Shown here: one piece after another, positions 1 to 7,106 of the stretch | Numbering within the stretch: the first letter of the stretch is position 1 | Layout of the letters: each line of letters opens with the position of its first letter | Source: an uncultured Dyadobacter sp. | GTDB taxonomy: Bacteria > Bacteroidota > Bacteroidia > Cytophagales > Spirosomataceae | Direction of reading: 5' to 3' | DNA: 7,939 nt | Assembly (NCBI GenBank): GCA_937880795.1 | Contig: CALGRQ010000336.1 | Location: forward strand, 1 to 7,939 | Translations under genes and position numbers: made by a program | Notes under the pieces: generated by a model | Told to the model about the DNA's origin: nothing | Seen by the model: the letters and a program-made list of their open reading frames with translations, nothing else | The model's database searches: none

Positions 1-649
1 GATATATAGATTTTATTTTGGCAACAGTGGCAGACCACGCTTTTACATTGGCATCTCCCAAATATCCTTTGCTGGCATTAAGTTCCTTGATCAAACATCC
101 TCCAAACATCGCCTTTTCGCTTGGAAAATACCCGATGACATTATCAGCGGTATGACCTTCTCCGTAAAATGCAGCAATGGCCTTTTTATCCCCAACCTTA
201 AATTCCATTTGTTCCTCAAAACCGTTTTGCGGAACTGAGTAGCCCGCCGATTTTGACAAACTAATGGTTTTATTGGATGCAAAGGATTGAATGCCATGCT
301 GATGAAAAGCCGCGAGCCCACCCACACAATCCTCATGAAAGTGCGTTGCCACCACAGCTACCACCTTGCACTTTAAGCGGCTCTCAATCCAATTGATCAG
401 TTGCACAGCAGCTGAATCGTTTGTTGGACTATCATATACAATGGCCTCATTTTGATCGATAACAACCATCCCATTACAAGGCACTTTTCCAAAACTTTCG
501 GTGGTCATATATGAAGTATGCTGATAAACATGATCAGCAATAGGCTTCACAACAAGGGAGGCGGAGCTCAAACTATGGTTGCTCCGCTTCGCGGTTTGAC
601 AACTCAGTCCCAAAACAATGAAACAAAATAAAATCAACCTTTTTTGCAT
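1..649 (-). CDS. bla: Subclass B1 metallo-beta-lactamase, predicted lipoprotein (3' end outside window)
   Basis: Zinc-dependent hydrolase of the B1 beta-lactamase family, which opens the beta-lactam ring in the periplasm. The first 216 codons are present; the C-terminus lies beyond base 1. Residues 1-16 are a hydrophobic leader followed by Cys17 (GLSC), a relaxed lipobox suggesting a lipoprotein. The zinc ligands are visible: THFHEDC at 102-108 gives His103, His105 and Asp107 (standard numbering 116, 118, 120), GEGHTADN at 163-170 gives His166 (196), and FGGCLIK at 182-188 gives Cys185 (221) with the substrate-carboxylate lysine Lys188 (224). The last ligand (His263) would be off the window. 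Cys follows the motif Asp, as in several Bacteroidota B1 enzymes. GYLGDAN at 195-201 carries Tyr where many B1 enzymes have Asn233. The start has AAGGA just upstream. The family call is secure; actual hydrolysis of drugs is inferred. Confidence 0.93.
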   Translation of the reverse strand, partial: MQKRLILFCFIVLGLSCQTAKRSNHSLSSASLVVKPIADHVYQHTSYMTTESFGKVPCNGMVVIDQNEAIVYDSPTNDSAAVQLINWIESRLKCKVVAVVATHFHEDCVGGLAAFHQHGIQSFASNKTISLSKSAGYSVPQNGFEEQMEFKVGDKKAIAAFYGEGHTADNVIGYFPSEKAMFGGCLIKELNASKGYLGDANVKAWSATVAKIKSIY

Positions 650-672
650 GTCCTTTATAGTGTTGTTCCCTT

Positions 673-702
673 AAAATGTAAGCAATCCTTGTTGTGATGA
701 AA
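673..702 (-). promoter_or_regulatory. Possible weak Bacteroidota-type promoter for bla
   Basis: In the 58-base gap between ppk2 and bla, the minus strand reads TTTC (699-702), 18 bases, then TACATTTT (673-680). This is one base off TTTG and one base off TAnnTTTG, with near-normal spacing. It would give a leader of roughly 15-25 bases before the ATG at 649. Read-through from ppk2 is an equally good explanation for bla expression. Confidence 0.35.
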
Positions 703-707
703 GCGCT

Positions 708-1823
708 CTACTTCTCGTCTAACGAAATTTTTTCACCCTTTTCGTATATAATATTAGAACGGCCTACAATTAAGGGGTCCATCTTACCTATCTTCTTCAA
801 ATCCTTTTTATATGGCATCTTTTGAAGTACGTAACGCATGGCATTTAATCGGGCCCGTTTTTTACAATTGGATTTCACCACGATCCAGGGCGCATCAGAA
901 GTATCGGTATAGAAGAACATTTTTTCCTTGGCCGAGGTATAGTTGTCCCATTTATCCAAAGAAGCCCTATCAATGGGCGACAACTTCCATTGTTTAAGCG
1001 GGTCTGTTTCTCTATCCTTAAATCTGCGTTTCTGCTCATCTTTGCTCACCGAAAACCAAAATTTGATCAGTGTAATACCACTTCTCACCAGGTTTCTTTC
1101 AAAGTCGGGCACCTGTCGCATAAACTCATCGTATTCGTCTTTGGTACAGAAGCCCATGACATGCTCCACACCAGCTCGGTTATACCATGAACGGTCAAAT
1201 AAAACTATTTCTCCGTATGAAGGCAGGTGCTTTACATAGCGCTGGAAGTACCACTGTCCTCTTTCTTCTTCAGTAGGTTTTTCCAAAGCCACAACCCGCG
1301 CACCCCGAGGATTTAAGTGCTCCATCATTCGTTTTATCGTTCCACCCTTCCCTGCGGCATCTCTTCCCTCGAACAAGATCACCACCCTACTGCCGGTCTC
1401 TTTTACCCAGGCCTGAAGTTTCAATAGCTCCACCTGTAGATCGTACTTCTGTTTCTCGTAATTTTTACGAGACATTAAGTTTTTATAGGGATACTCTCCC
1501 AAATGCCACTTTTTAGACAATACATCATCCGGATGAAGTTTCATATCTTCATCATGAGCCGCATCCGCAATGAGTTGACTCAAAAGCTCTTCTTTATCCT
1601 CTTCTGAAATACCATGCAAGGCATTCAATATGATTGACCTTTGCTCGTCCTCTTCCACATCTTTCAATCTCATTTTTAAAGATTCGATTGTCTGTACATT
1701 CTTCTTCTCGATCTGATCTTTCACCGTGATCGCCTTTTTTCCGGCAGGTGTTTTACCTCGATTTATATCTCCCAGCCTTACCTCTGCAACGACGGTCTTT
1801 TCTTCTTTTTTATTATTTTCCAT
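708..1823 (-). CDS. ppk2: Polyphosphate kinase 2 (PPK2), P. aeruginosa-type class I family
   Basis: Transfers phosphate between inorganic polyphosphate and nucleotides; in this subfamily usually NDP to NTP, a cytoplasmic reaction that regenerates ATP or GTP. The 371-residue product has a charged, Lys/Glu-rich N-terminal extension (about 1-108), then the PPK2 core from YPYKN (111). Walker A is GRDAAGK (153-159), Walker B is FDRSWYNR (209-216), and the basic lid is RRFKDRETDPLKQWKLSPID (266-285). Single-domain P. aeruginosa-type enzymes are nearer 300 residues, so the extension is the main difference. The frame is open for 32 more codons upstream (to 1919), but those overlap the end of tcdA and do not look conserved, so I chose MENNKK. 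The ATG at 1835 (four codons earlier) is an alternative. There is no clear Shine-Dalgarno site. The gene follows tcdA by 50 bases, so co-transcription is likely. Family call firm; class I assignment from overall resemblance. Confidence 0.94.
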   Translation of the reverse strand: MENNKKEEKTVVAEVRLGDINRGKTPAGKKAITVKDQIEKKNVQTIESLKMRLKDVEEDEQRSIILNALHGISEEDKEELLSQLIADAAHDEDMKLHPDDVLSKKWHLGEYPYKNLMSRKNYEKQKYDLQVELLKLQAWVKETGSRVVILFEGRDAAGKGGTIKRMMEHLNPRGARVVALEKPTEEERGQWYFQRYVKHLPSYGEIVLFDRSWYNRAGVEHVMGFCTKDEYDEFMRQVPDFERNLVRSGITLIKFWFSVSKDEQKRRFKDRETDPLKQWKLSPIDRASLDKWDNYTSAKEKMFFYTDTSDAPWIVVKSNCKKRARLNAMRYVLQKMPYKKDLKKIGKMDPLIVGRSNIIYEKGEKISLDEK

Positions 1824-1873
1824 GATTATCAACATTATTTCAGACCAATAGATGTACTTACAACGGCATATAT

Positions 1874-2605
1874 CTACGAATCCTTGTCTATTAAATCTCT
1901 GATCACGACCGATGCACAAACCGCGCCAAAAGTAGCAGGCAAATAAGACATGGTCCCATACGCCGACTTTTTGAAATTACTACCATCCGTTAGAATCAAC
2001 CACTCACTAAGCTGTATCTCCGTCGAAAAAACTGCTTTTATACCTTTATATATCCCATGCTTTTTCAAGTCCTTTCTCACCTGTTGGGCAAAATTGCAGT
2101 TGTAGGTCTTCGATATATCTACCACTTTTAACATCGTCGGATCCATACGACCACCGGCACCCATAGAACTTACAATCGGTATCTTACGCTGCCATGCCTC
2201 TTTCAGAAACGTTATTTTCGGGGTTACGCTATCAATTGCATCTACCACGTAGTCATATACATCTGCAGACAGCATATCACTCACTGCATCCGGGTTGATA
2301 AACGTTTTGATAACCCTAAGATCAAGTTCCGGATTAATGGCCAACAAACGTTCTGCCATAATATCCGCCTTACTTACACCATGGTTGGTAGATAATGCCG
2401 GCAATTGGCGATTTCTGTTTGTGGGGTCTACCGTATCTCCGTCCACAATGGTCATACGTCCCACCCCATTCCTACACACAAATTCTGCCACAAAAGAGCC
2501 TACACCGCCCAAGCCAACCACCAGCACATGCGCTTTACTGAGTTTAACTATATTTTCTTTTCCAATTAATAATTCTGTTCGGGATAACCACGAAAAGTCT
2601 TCCAT
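1874..2605 (-). CDS. tcdA: tRNA threonylcarbamoyladenosine dehydratase TcdA (CsdL/YgdL)
   Basis: ATP-dependent, E1-like enzyme that dehydrates t6A37 in ANN-decoding tRNAs to its cyclic form ct6A. The 243-residue protein shows the ThiF/MoeB/E1 nucleotide-binding fold: GLGGVGS at 31-37, the acidic strand IVDGDTVDPTNRNRQ at 53-67 with the NRQ signature, Lys79, and VVDAIDS at 120-126. TcdA is separated from MoeB and ThiF by the block SSMGAGGRMDPT (146-157) followed by DISKTYNCNFAQQVRKDLKK (163-182), and by GTMSYLPATFGAV near 217-229. It is slightly shorter than the E. coli protein (about 268 residues), mainly at the C-terminus. Its ATG directly touches the TAA of the upstream tatD-like gene, which suggests translational coupling. 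No csdA or csdE partner is visible here. Confidence 0.93.
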   Translation of the reverse strand: MEDFSWLSRTELLIGKENIVKLSKAHVLVVGLGGVGSFVAEFVCRNGVGRMTIVDGDTVDPTNRNRQLPALSTNHGVSKADIMAERLLAINPELDLRVIKTFINPDAVSDMLSADVYDYVVDAIDSVTPKITFLKEAWQRKIPIVSSMGAGGRMDPTMLKVVDISKTYNCNFAQQVRKDLKKHGIYKGIKAVFSTEIQLSEWLILTDGSNFKKSAYGTMSYLPATFGAVCASVVIRDLIDKDS

Positions 2606-3247
2606 TTATGAGCCAAATACGTTTAAGAAGTTATTTTCCAGCTGCGAAACAAGTTCGTCCTCTGAGATTTGTCTAACAGCAGCCGCCATTTTATATATCT
2701 CGCTAATATCGTTTACCAAATCGTCAGTTTCAAGAAAAACCTGTTCCAATGGCGTTTTAATAAATGTTTCAAGGATTTGCGGATTCGAACTCAGGATCGA
2801 TTTTCCAAATGACAGGTAGTGTTCTGAATCAATGATTGGACGAACCTTCGTAAGCTTGTTGTTAATGCCGTGAAATATGATTTTCGTTTTCACAGATCGT
2901 AATTCGAAGAGAACTTCACGATAAGCCTTTACGCAATGAATAATGAGCGGCTTACCTACCTCCTCGGCCAAGTTTATCTGCCTCCGGAAGGCCTTCAACT
3001 GTAACTCCCAATTTGTGGTTGTAAGTCTGTCAAGTCCGCATTCACCGATCGCCACGACCTCCGGTTTCGAAACATTATTACTCAACTCCAAAAACTGTTT
3101 ATCAAATTCCGCGTCCGACAAATACCAGGGATGTAACCCCATACTTACCGCGCCAGGCAGAACATTTATCCCGAAATCCTGATGCATGTTTCGAAGACAA
3201 AACGACTCAGATTTGCAGTCATGATGCGTATGTATATTATAGTACAT
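2606..3247 (-). CDS. TatD family metal-dependent hydrolase (short Bacteroidota form)
   Basis: TIM-barrel amidohydrolase of the TatD family; characterised members are metal-dependent DNases or 3'-5' exonucleases in the cytoplasm, but the substrate of this one is unknown. The expected metal ligands are present in order: HTH at 6-8 (His6, His8), Glu69 in AIGECGLD, His104 in LIIHCVKA, His126 in IFHG, and Asp175 in LETDD. GLHPWY (38-42) is the family's usual GxHP turn. At 213 residues it is well short of the usual 255-265, so some barrel loops must be trimmed, but no catalytic residue is missing. It appears to be the first gene of a tatD-tcdA-ppk2-bla run and ends in a TAA that abuts the tcdA ATG. 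The start MYYNIHTHHD puts the metal motif at the N-terminus as in other TatD proteins. Confidence 0.9.
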   Translation of the reverse strand: MYYNIHTHHDCKSESFCLRNMHQDFGINVLPGAVSMGLHPWYLSDAEFDKQFLELSNNVSKPEVVAIGECGLDRLTTTNWELQLKAFRRQINLAEEVGKPLIIHCVKAYREVLFELRSVKTKIIFHGINNKLTKVRPIIDSEHYLSFGKSILSSNPQILETFIKTPLEQVFLETDDLVNDISEIYKMAAAVRQISEDELVSQLENNFLNVFGS

Positions 3248-3256
3248 GCCAAAGGG

Positions 3257-3286
3257 TTAATTTCCCCTGTAATTTGGGAAAATTAA
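3257..3286. repeat. Imperfect inverted repeat just upstream of the tatD-like gene
   Basis: TTAATTTCCC (3257-3266) and GGGAAAATTAA (3276-3286) are complementary apart from one extra base, around a 9-base spacer. The repeat ends 9 bases before the ATG at 3247. On the minus strand the distal arm contains TAATTTTC, one base off the TAnnTTTG -7 element, but with no TTTG at the right distance. It could be an operator or a leader hairpin next to the translation start. Confidence 0.5.
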
Positions 3287-3333
3287 CACAGAGATTAGCA
3301 ACCATGGACAATTGAAATGCACACCGCCGAACA

Positions 3334-3355
3334 ATACCATTGTATGAATGAGTAT
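3334..3355. repeat. Second imperfect inverted repeat in the tatD upstream region
   Basis: ATACCATT (3334-3341) and AATGAGTAT (3347-3355) are complementary except for one bulged base, with a 5-base spacer. It lies in the 179-base gap between the PepSY gene and the tatD-like gene. It is not followed by a T-tract on either strand, so it does not look like a terminator. The rest of the gap shows nothing I can name. Confidence 0.35.
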
Positions 3356-3426
3356 AGAGGACAGCGATTAATTAGAAATAAAAGACAATAGAATTAAACG
3401 GATTGTACGCACAAAAACGTAACAAG

Positions 3427-4614
3427 CTATACCCCGGATGAAGGACTTACAACCACAGACTTCACTTTCCGGTTTACAGACTTATCTTTTTTTCTCTTTC
3501 CCCACCAAATATAAAAACCCGTAACAGGTAACGTTGAACATATGAAAGAGGCGAAAAAAGCTAACATTTTACCAAACAAACCCAGGTAAGCACCTGTGTG
3601 TAGATCGAAATTTAGTTGATAAGCCTTATCTCCATTATTCAAATTTTCGAATGAGGTAGCGGCAAGTTGTTTGCCCGAATAGCGATCGTGTACAAGTAGT
3701 ACCCGATCATACCGATTCCAGTCTTTTGTATAAGCTAATATATTGATTGTTGAGCTCGCCTTTGCTGGTAATAATACCAGATACGAGTATGCTGACGGAT
3801 ATAAAGCCCGGGTTGATTGATAACTGTGATCCAAACCGGACATACCTTTCGACTGCAAGGTATCTGACACCAGCGGAATGGCTTTGGGAATTGTTTTCCC
3901 TCCATTCGCAACATAGCGCACCGAATCCTGTACCCAGTCAAATGCCCAAACTAGCCCGGTTATTGAGATAAGCAAAAGCACAAAAAATGCATAAAGCCCT
4001 AAAATTCGATGTAAATCATAGTTAAGTCTTTTGAATTTCGTATTCCTTTTTATTGCAAAATTATTCTTTATACTCTTTACCGACCATTTTTTGGGAAGCC
4101 ATAGATAAAACCCTGAAAGCAGGATGATAAAGAATAGCATTACCGAATATCCAACCACATAATGCCCTACTTTTTCTCCAAAAAGCATCCGCATATGCAG
4201 TCCTAAAACCAATTGAAAAAACTCATTTTCAGAATCCTCAATATATATCACTTTTCCGGTATAGGGGTTTATATATACTCTGTAGTAGTATTCAAAATAA
4301 TCCCAATGTGTAAGTCCTTCCAGGTTATTTTTTTGAGAGCGAAACACCACCGATCGGTCAGGTGCATTGTTCATCTCAATTCTGGTAATCACCTTATCAC
4401 TTCCTAACGTATCCTGAGCGACTTTTAACAGCTTCGTTAAAGGGATTTTTTCCTTCCTTTCAGGTTTTACAAAAAGCCGATCTTTATAAACAAGAGGTCT
4501 TATTTCATCGGTAAAAACATAAACACAACCACTTACGGCAATTAAAAACACAAAAAGCCCGGATATTAATCCGAGCCAAAGATGAGTGAAGCCAATTATT
4601 TTTTTGAAACTCAT
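3427..4614 (-). CDS. PepSY-associated transmembrane protein, probable siderophore/haem iron reductase
   Basis: 395-residue inner-membrane protein with four predicted helices at about 10-35, 152-173, 205-227 and 345-370, and two periplasmic segments: PepSY-like YYYRVYINPYTGKVIYIED (109-127), and 228-344. The layout matches the PepSY_TM family (PiuB, FoxB, FsrB-like). Histidines at helix ends, His11 (FTHLWLG), His140 (GLHMRM), His151, His202 (YDLHRILG) and His339 (FDLHTGAYLG), are in positions expected for haem b ligands in FoxB-type siderophore reductases. The C-terminal tail after IWWGKRKK is basic and cytoplasmic. The gene begins 20 bases after the TonB-receptor stop codon, so the two almost certainly form one transcript, and this pairing is what suggests iron removal from an imported chelate. 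Membrane family call strong; reductase activity inferred from family and context. Confidence 0.88.
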   Translation of the reverse strand: MSFKKIIGFTHLWLGLISGLFVFLIAVSGCVYVFTDEIRPLVYKDRLFVKPERKEKIPLTKLLKVAQDTLGSDKVITRIEMNNAPDRSVVFRSQKNNLEGLTHWDYFEYYYRVYINPYTGKVIYIEDSENEFFQLVLGLHMRMLFGEKVGHYVVGYSVMLFFIILLSGFYLWLPKKWSVKSIKNNFAIKRNTKFKRLNYDLHRILGLYAFFVLLLISITGLVWAFDWVQDSVRYVANGGKTIPKAIPLVSDTLQSKGMSGLDHSYQSTRALYPSAYSYLVLLPAKASSTINILAYTKDWNRYDRVLLVHDRYSGKQLAATSFENLNNGDKAYQLNFDLHTGAYLGLFGKMLAFFASFICSTLPVTGFYIWWGKRKKDKSVNRKVKSVVVSPSSGV

Positions 4615-4634
4615 ATGAATGTCTAAATGGCCGA

Positions 4635-6983
4635 TTAAAAGCGATAGCCTACGGTTACATTGAATCTACGGCCATTCCCTCTCCTGTAATCAATTGCGGT
4701 TCCGTAAAATTGAGCAATCGAAGGATAATAAACCGTGTTAAGAATATTTTCTATCCCCAGATCTACTTTCAGATTTTGCATTAATTTATAGCCAAGCGAT
4801 AAATTAAATGTGTTGTATGAGTCTATCGGCCCTTCACCTATTGGGAAAACTCCTTTTTCATTTGGCTTAAAATGTTTACGATTACCCACATAAATCCAGT
4901 TCAAGTCAGCATTGAACTTACCCTGGTTGTACCTTGCATAAGCTGTAATCTTAGCAGGCGTGATACGATTTGAATTTAAATAAATGTCCTTAACCCCATC
5001 AAATTTTCCGTCACCGTCTTTATCCCCTTTGCCTTCTACAAAAGCGTAGTTACCTCCCACTAAAAGGCCATTAACCACTTTGTAATCCAATTGAATTTCA
5101 TACCCCCAAACCCTTTCTGGCAAACGTTCGGCAATGTATTTACCATCCACCAATAACAGGTTAGACCCCAATTTTGAAGTACTCAGATAAGCCGCCGCAG
5201 AAATACTCAAATCGCCAAGTGCTCTACTGAATCCTCCCTCATAGTTGTTCACAATGATTGGCTTTGTATCCAATCCGGCAACCGTGTTTTCTTTAGCTGC
5301 CCGCAAAATTCTACCCAAATCAAAAATGGAAAATGATTGAGAATAACTCACAAACGGATTGAAATGTTTAAACTTTGAATAGCGTAAACCGGCATTGAAA
5401 ACAAAAGCGTTATAATCTAACTTTCCTCCCTTCACATTTACACTTCCCTGGCCATTTGGCCCCGTTGCAAGCGTTGCGTAATCATCGATATTCATCGCGA
5501 TGTTTTCAGCACGCAATCCGGTTTTCAAATTCAAATATTCAAACCACTGCGTAGTTAATTGAGCATACGGCGCCATGTTATTCATGCTAATCCGAGGTAC
5601 CCAAACCCGGCCATCCACTAAATTTTGCTCCGTCTTATCATTCAGTATATCCACTCCATAAGTCAGATCTCCTGAAATTTTGGAAGAGATGGTAAATGGA
5701 GAATTCAAATTAAGCCTAAACCCTTTTTTAGTTGAGATGATGGCAGACTGACCACTACCAAAAAAAGATTCGGAATTAGAATACACCGTCCAGAAATCCT
5801 GTAAGTATACATTGGCAGTGAGCGTTGTTCTACCAATGATATTCTTGTTGACATACTGAATATTGGCATTGTGGTTATAGCGTGTCCCTTCGTCTACCCC
5901 CACGCGTTGCCCTACAACTCCTATTGCCGGTGAAACGCCATACACTCCAGCTTTGGCAACATAAGCCGAATGTTGGTTTGAGCTATAATAATTATACATC
6001 GCTTCAATCCGTTGCGTGTCGTTGAAATTATAGCCCAGCTTTGCGTATCCATTATAAATTTTGGTTTCTCCCAAGCCATAATCCGGAGAAATCACCAGCC
6101 CCTCAGCATCACGAAAAACCCCTGTCTTCTCATACATACCACTTACGATGTAATCAAATTTCTTGATTCTTCCATAAAGTTGTTGAGACACCCGAAATCC
6201 TATTGTACTATCTCCTTTGGTATTTCCAGTTAAACCCACCTGGCTATATCCACCTATTTTTTGATCTGTTTTAGGTGTTTTGGTTATATAGTTAATCAAT
6301 CCGCCGTCAGCACCGTTACCATAAATTGCAGTGGCTCCCTTTATTACTTCCACCCTTTCAATTACAGAAGGGTCAATGGTTCGAATGTCTCTTCCACCTG
6401 CTCTTAAGGGTGTAGATTGCGGAATACCATCAATGAGCACCAAAAGGTTTCTTCCCCTCAGCGTCTGTCCCGAATTCCCTGTCTGATTGGTCGATGCTCC
6501 TAAACCCGGAACGGAGAAAGCCAGTATATTAGCAATATTAGGACTTATCGAAGAAAGCGCACCAATTTCTTTGGCATTCACAATGGTGACAGACGAAGGC
6601 GTTTCGGCTAAGGATTCTACTCTACGGCCTGCTGAAACAATAACTTCGTCCAGCTGTGACGAGCTCTCTTGTAGTTCAAAATTCAAATTCTGCTCAATGT
6701 CCGACTTCACATCTATCGACTTCTCTTGAATGGTATAACCAACAAAAGAAGCTCTTAGCGTGATCGTACCATGAGATAAATTAGTCAATTGATAATCTCC
6801 CGAACTATTAGCAATAGCCCCTAAATTGGTTCCTTTTACCATAATAGAAGCAAATGGAACAGGTTTTTGATTCACATCAGTGACTTTACCTGTGAGAATT
6901 CCATTTCTGATTTGAGCATATGAATCAGAAGAAAAAACAATCAAACCTACGATGGTCAGAAAGGATAGTACAGTTATTTTCAT
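4635..6983 (-). CDS. TonB-dependent outer-membrane receptor, siderophore type
   Basis: 782-residue outer-membrane active transporter, energised by TonB-ExbBD. Residues 1-23 are a signal peptide (cleavage after SYA, mature start Gln24). Residues 29-104 are a carboxypeptidase-regulatory-like beta-sandwich (LTGKVTDVNQKPVPFASIMV), common in Bacteroidota receptors. A TonB box (DEVIVSA, 112-118) precedes the plug (about 122-236; LRGRN, VLIDGIPQS, IERVEVIKGATAIYGNGADGG). The 22-strand barrel follows and ends in the aromatic GYRF, as needed for Bam assembly. The overall style resembles siderophore receptors (FhuE/FecA-like), not SusC. A periplasmic or loop segment at 653-666 carries a DxDxDG calcium-type motif. 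There is no SusD partner; the next gene is a PepSY protein, which points to iron chelates as ligand. An exact-match promoter lies just upstream. The ligand cannot be named from sequence. Confidence 0.93.
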   Translation of the reverse strand: MKITVLSFLTIVGLIVFSSDSYAQIRNGILTGKVTDVNQKPVPFASIMVKGTNLGAIANSSGDYQLTNLSHGTITLRASFVGYTIQEKSIDVKSDIEQNLNFELQESSSQLDEVIVSAGRRVESLAETPSSVTIVNAKEIGALSSISPNIANILAFSVPGLGASTNQTGNSGQTLRGRNLLVLIDGIPQSTPLRAGGRDIRTIDPSVIERVEVIKGATAIYGNGADGGLINYITKTPKTDQKIGGYSQVGLTGNTKGDSTIGFRVSQQLYGRIKKFDYIVSGMYEKTGVFRDAEGLVISPDYGLGETKIYNGYAKLGYNFNDTQRIEAMYNYYSSNQHSAYVAKAGVYGVSPAIGVVGQRVGVDEGTRYNHNANIQYVNKNIIGRTTLTANVYLQDFWTVYSNSESFFGSGQSAIISTKKGFRLNLNSPFTISSKISGDLTYGVDILNDKTEQNLVDGRVWVPRISMNNMAPYAQLTTQWFEYLNLKTGLRAENIAMNIDDYATLATGPNGQGSVNVKGGKLDYNAFVFNAGLRYSKFKHFNPFVSYSQSFSIFDLGRILRAAKENTVAGLDTKPIIVNNYEGGFSRALGDLSISAAAYLSTSKLGSNLLLVDGKYIAERLPERVWGYEIQLDYKVVNGLLVGGNYAFVEGKGDKDGDGKFDGVKDIYLNSNRITPAKITAYARYNQGKFNADLNWIYVGNRKHFKPNEKGVFPIGEGPIDSYNTFNLSLGYKLMQNLKVDLGIENILNTVYYPSIAQFYGTAIDYRRGNGRRFNVTVGYRF

Positions 6984-7004
6984 TTAATTATAGTTAATGA
7001 CGAA

Positions 7005-7035
7005 CAAAACTACAATTATTTAAACCAATTACAAA
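7005..7035 (-). promoter_or_regulatory. Bacteroidota sigma-ABfr-type promoter of the TonB receptor operon
   Basis: On the minus strand TTTG (7032-7035) is followed after exactly 19 bases by TAGTTTTG (7005-7012), a full match to the Bacteroidota consensus TTTG-N19-TAnnTTTG. Transcription would start near 6997-7001, giving a leader of only about 15 bases before the ATG at 6983. The A/T tract at about 7040-7080, directly upstream, could act as an UP-like element. I see no convincing Fur box overlapping it. Confidence 0.8.
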
Positions 7036-7106
7036 TAACAAGATTATTACTTTTACTTATTTTGTATTTTTTTTATAACCAACATATAAATTATTTTCCA
7101 ATCCAA

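Noticed and set aside
91..336. 81-codon minus-strand open frame
   Set aside because: It lies wholly inside the beta-lactamase gene in another frame, while the beta-lactamase frame carries all conserved zinc motifs.
1824..1919. Upstream extension of ppk2 beginning at an ATG at 1919
   Set aside because: The extra 32 codons overlap the end of tcdA, contain Cys/Tyr/Arg-rich sequence unlike PPK2 proteins, and a better start with a typical charged N-terminus lies at 1823.
2295..2819. 174-codon plus-strand open frame across the tatD/tcdA junction
   Set aside because: It is antisense to two well-conserved genes, has a Ser/Thr/Pro-rich composition typical of a reverse-strand shadow, and shows no recognisable domain.
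3395..3426. Terminator after the PepSY gene
   Set aside because: Only a four-base complementary TACG/CGTA pair around a T-rich spacer is present; too weak to call.
6984..7080. Fur box at the receptor promoter
   Set aside because: AT-rich sequence gives partial matches by chance, but no convincing 19-base palindrome was found.
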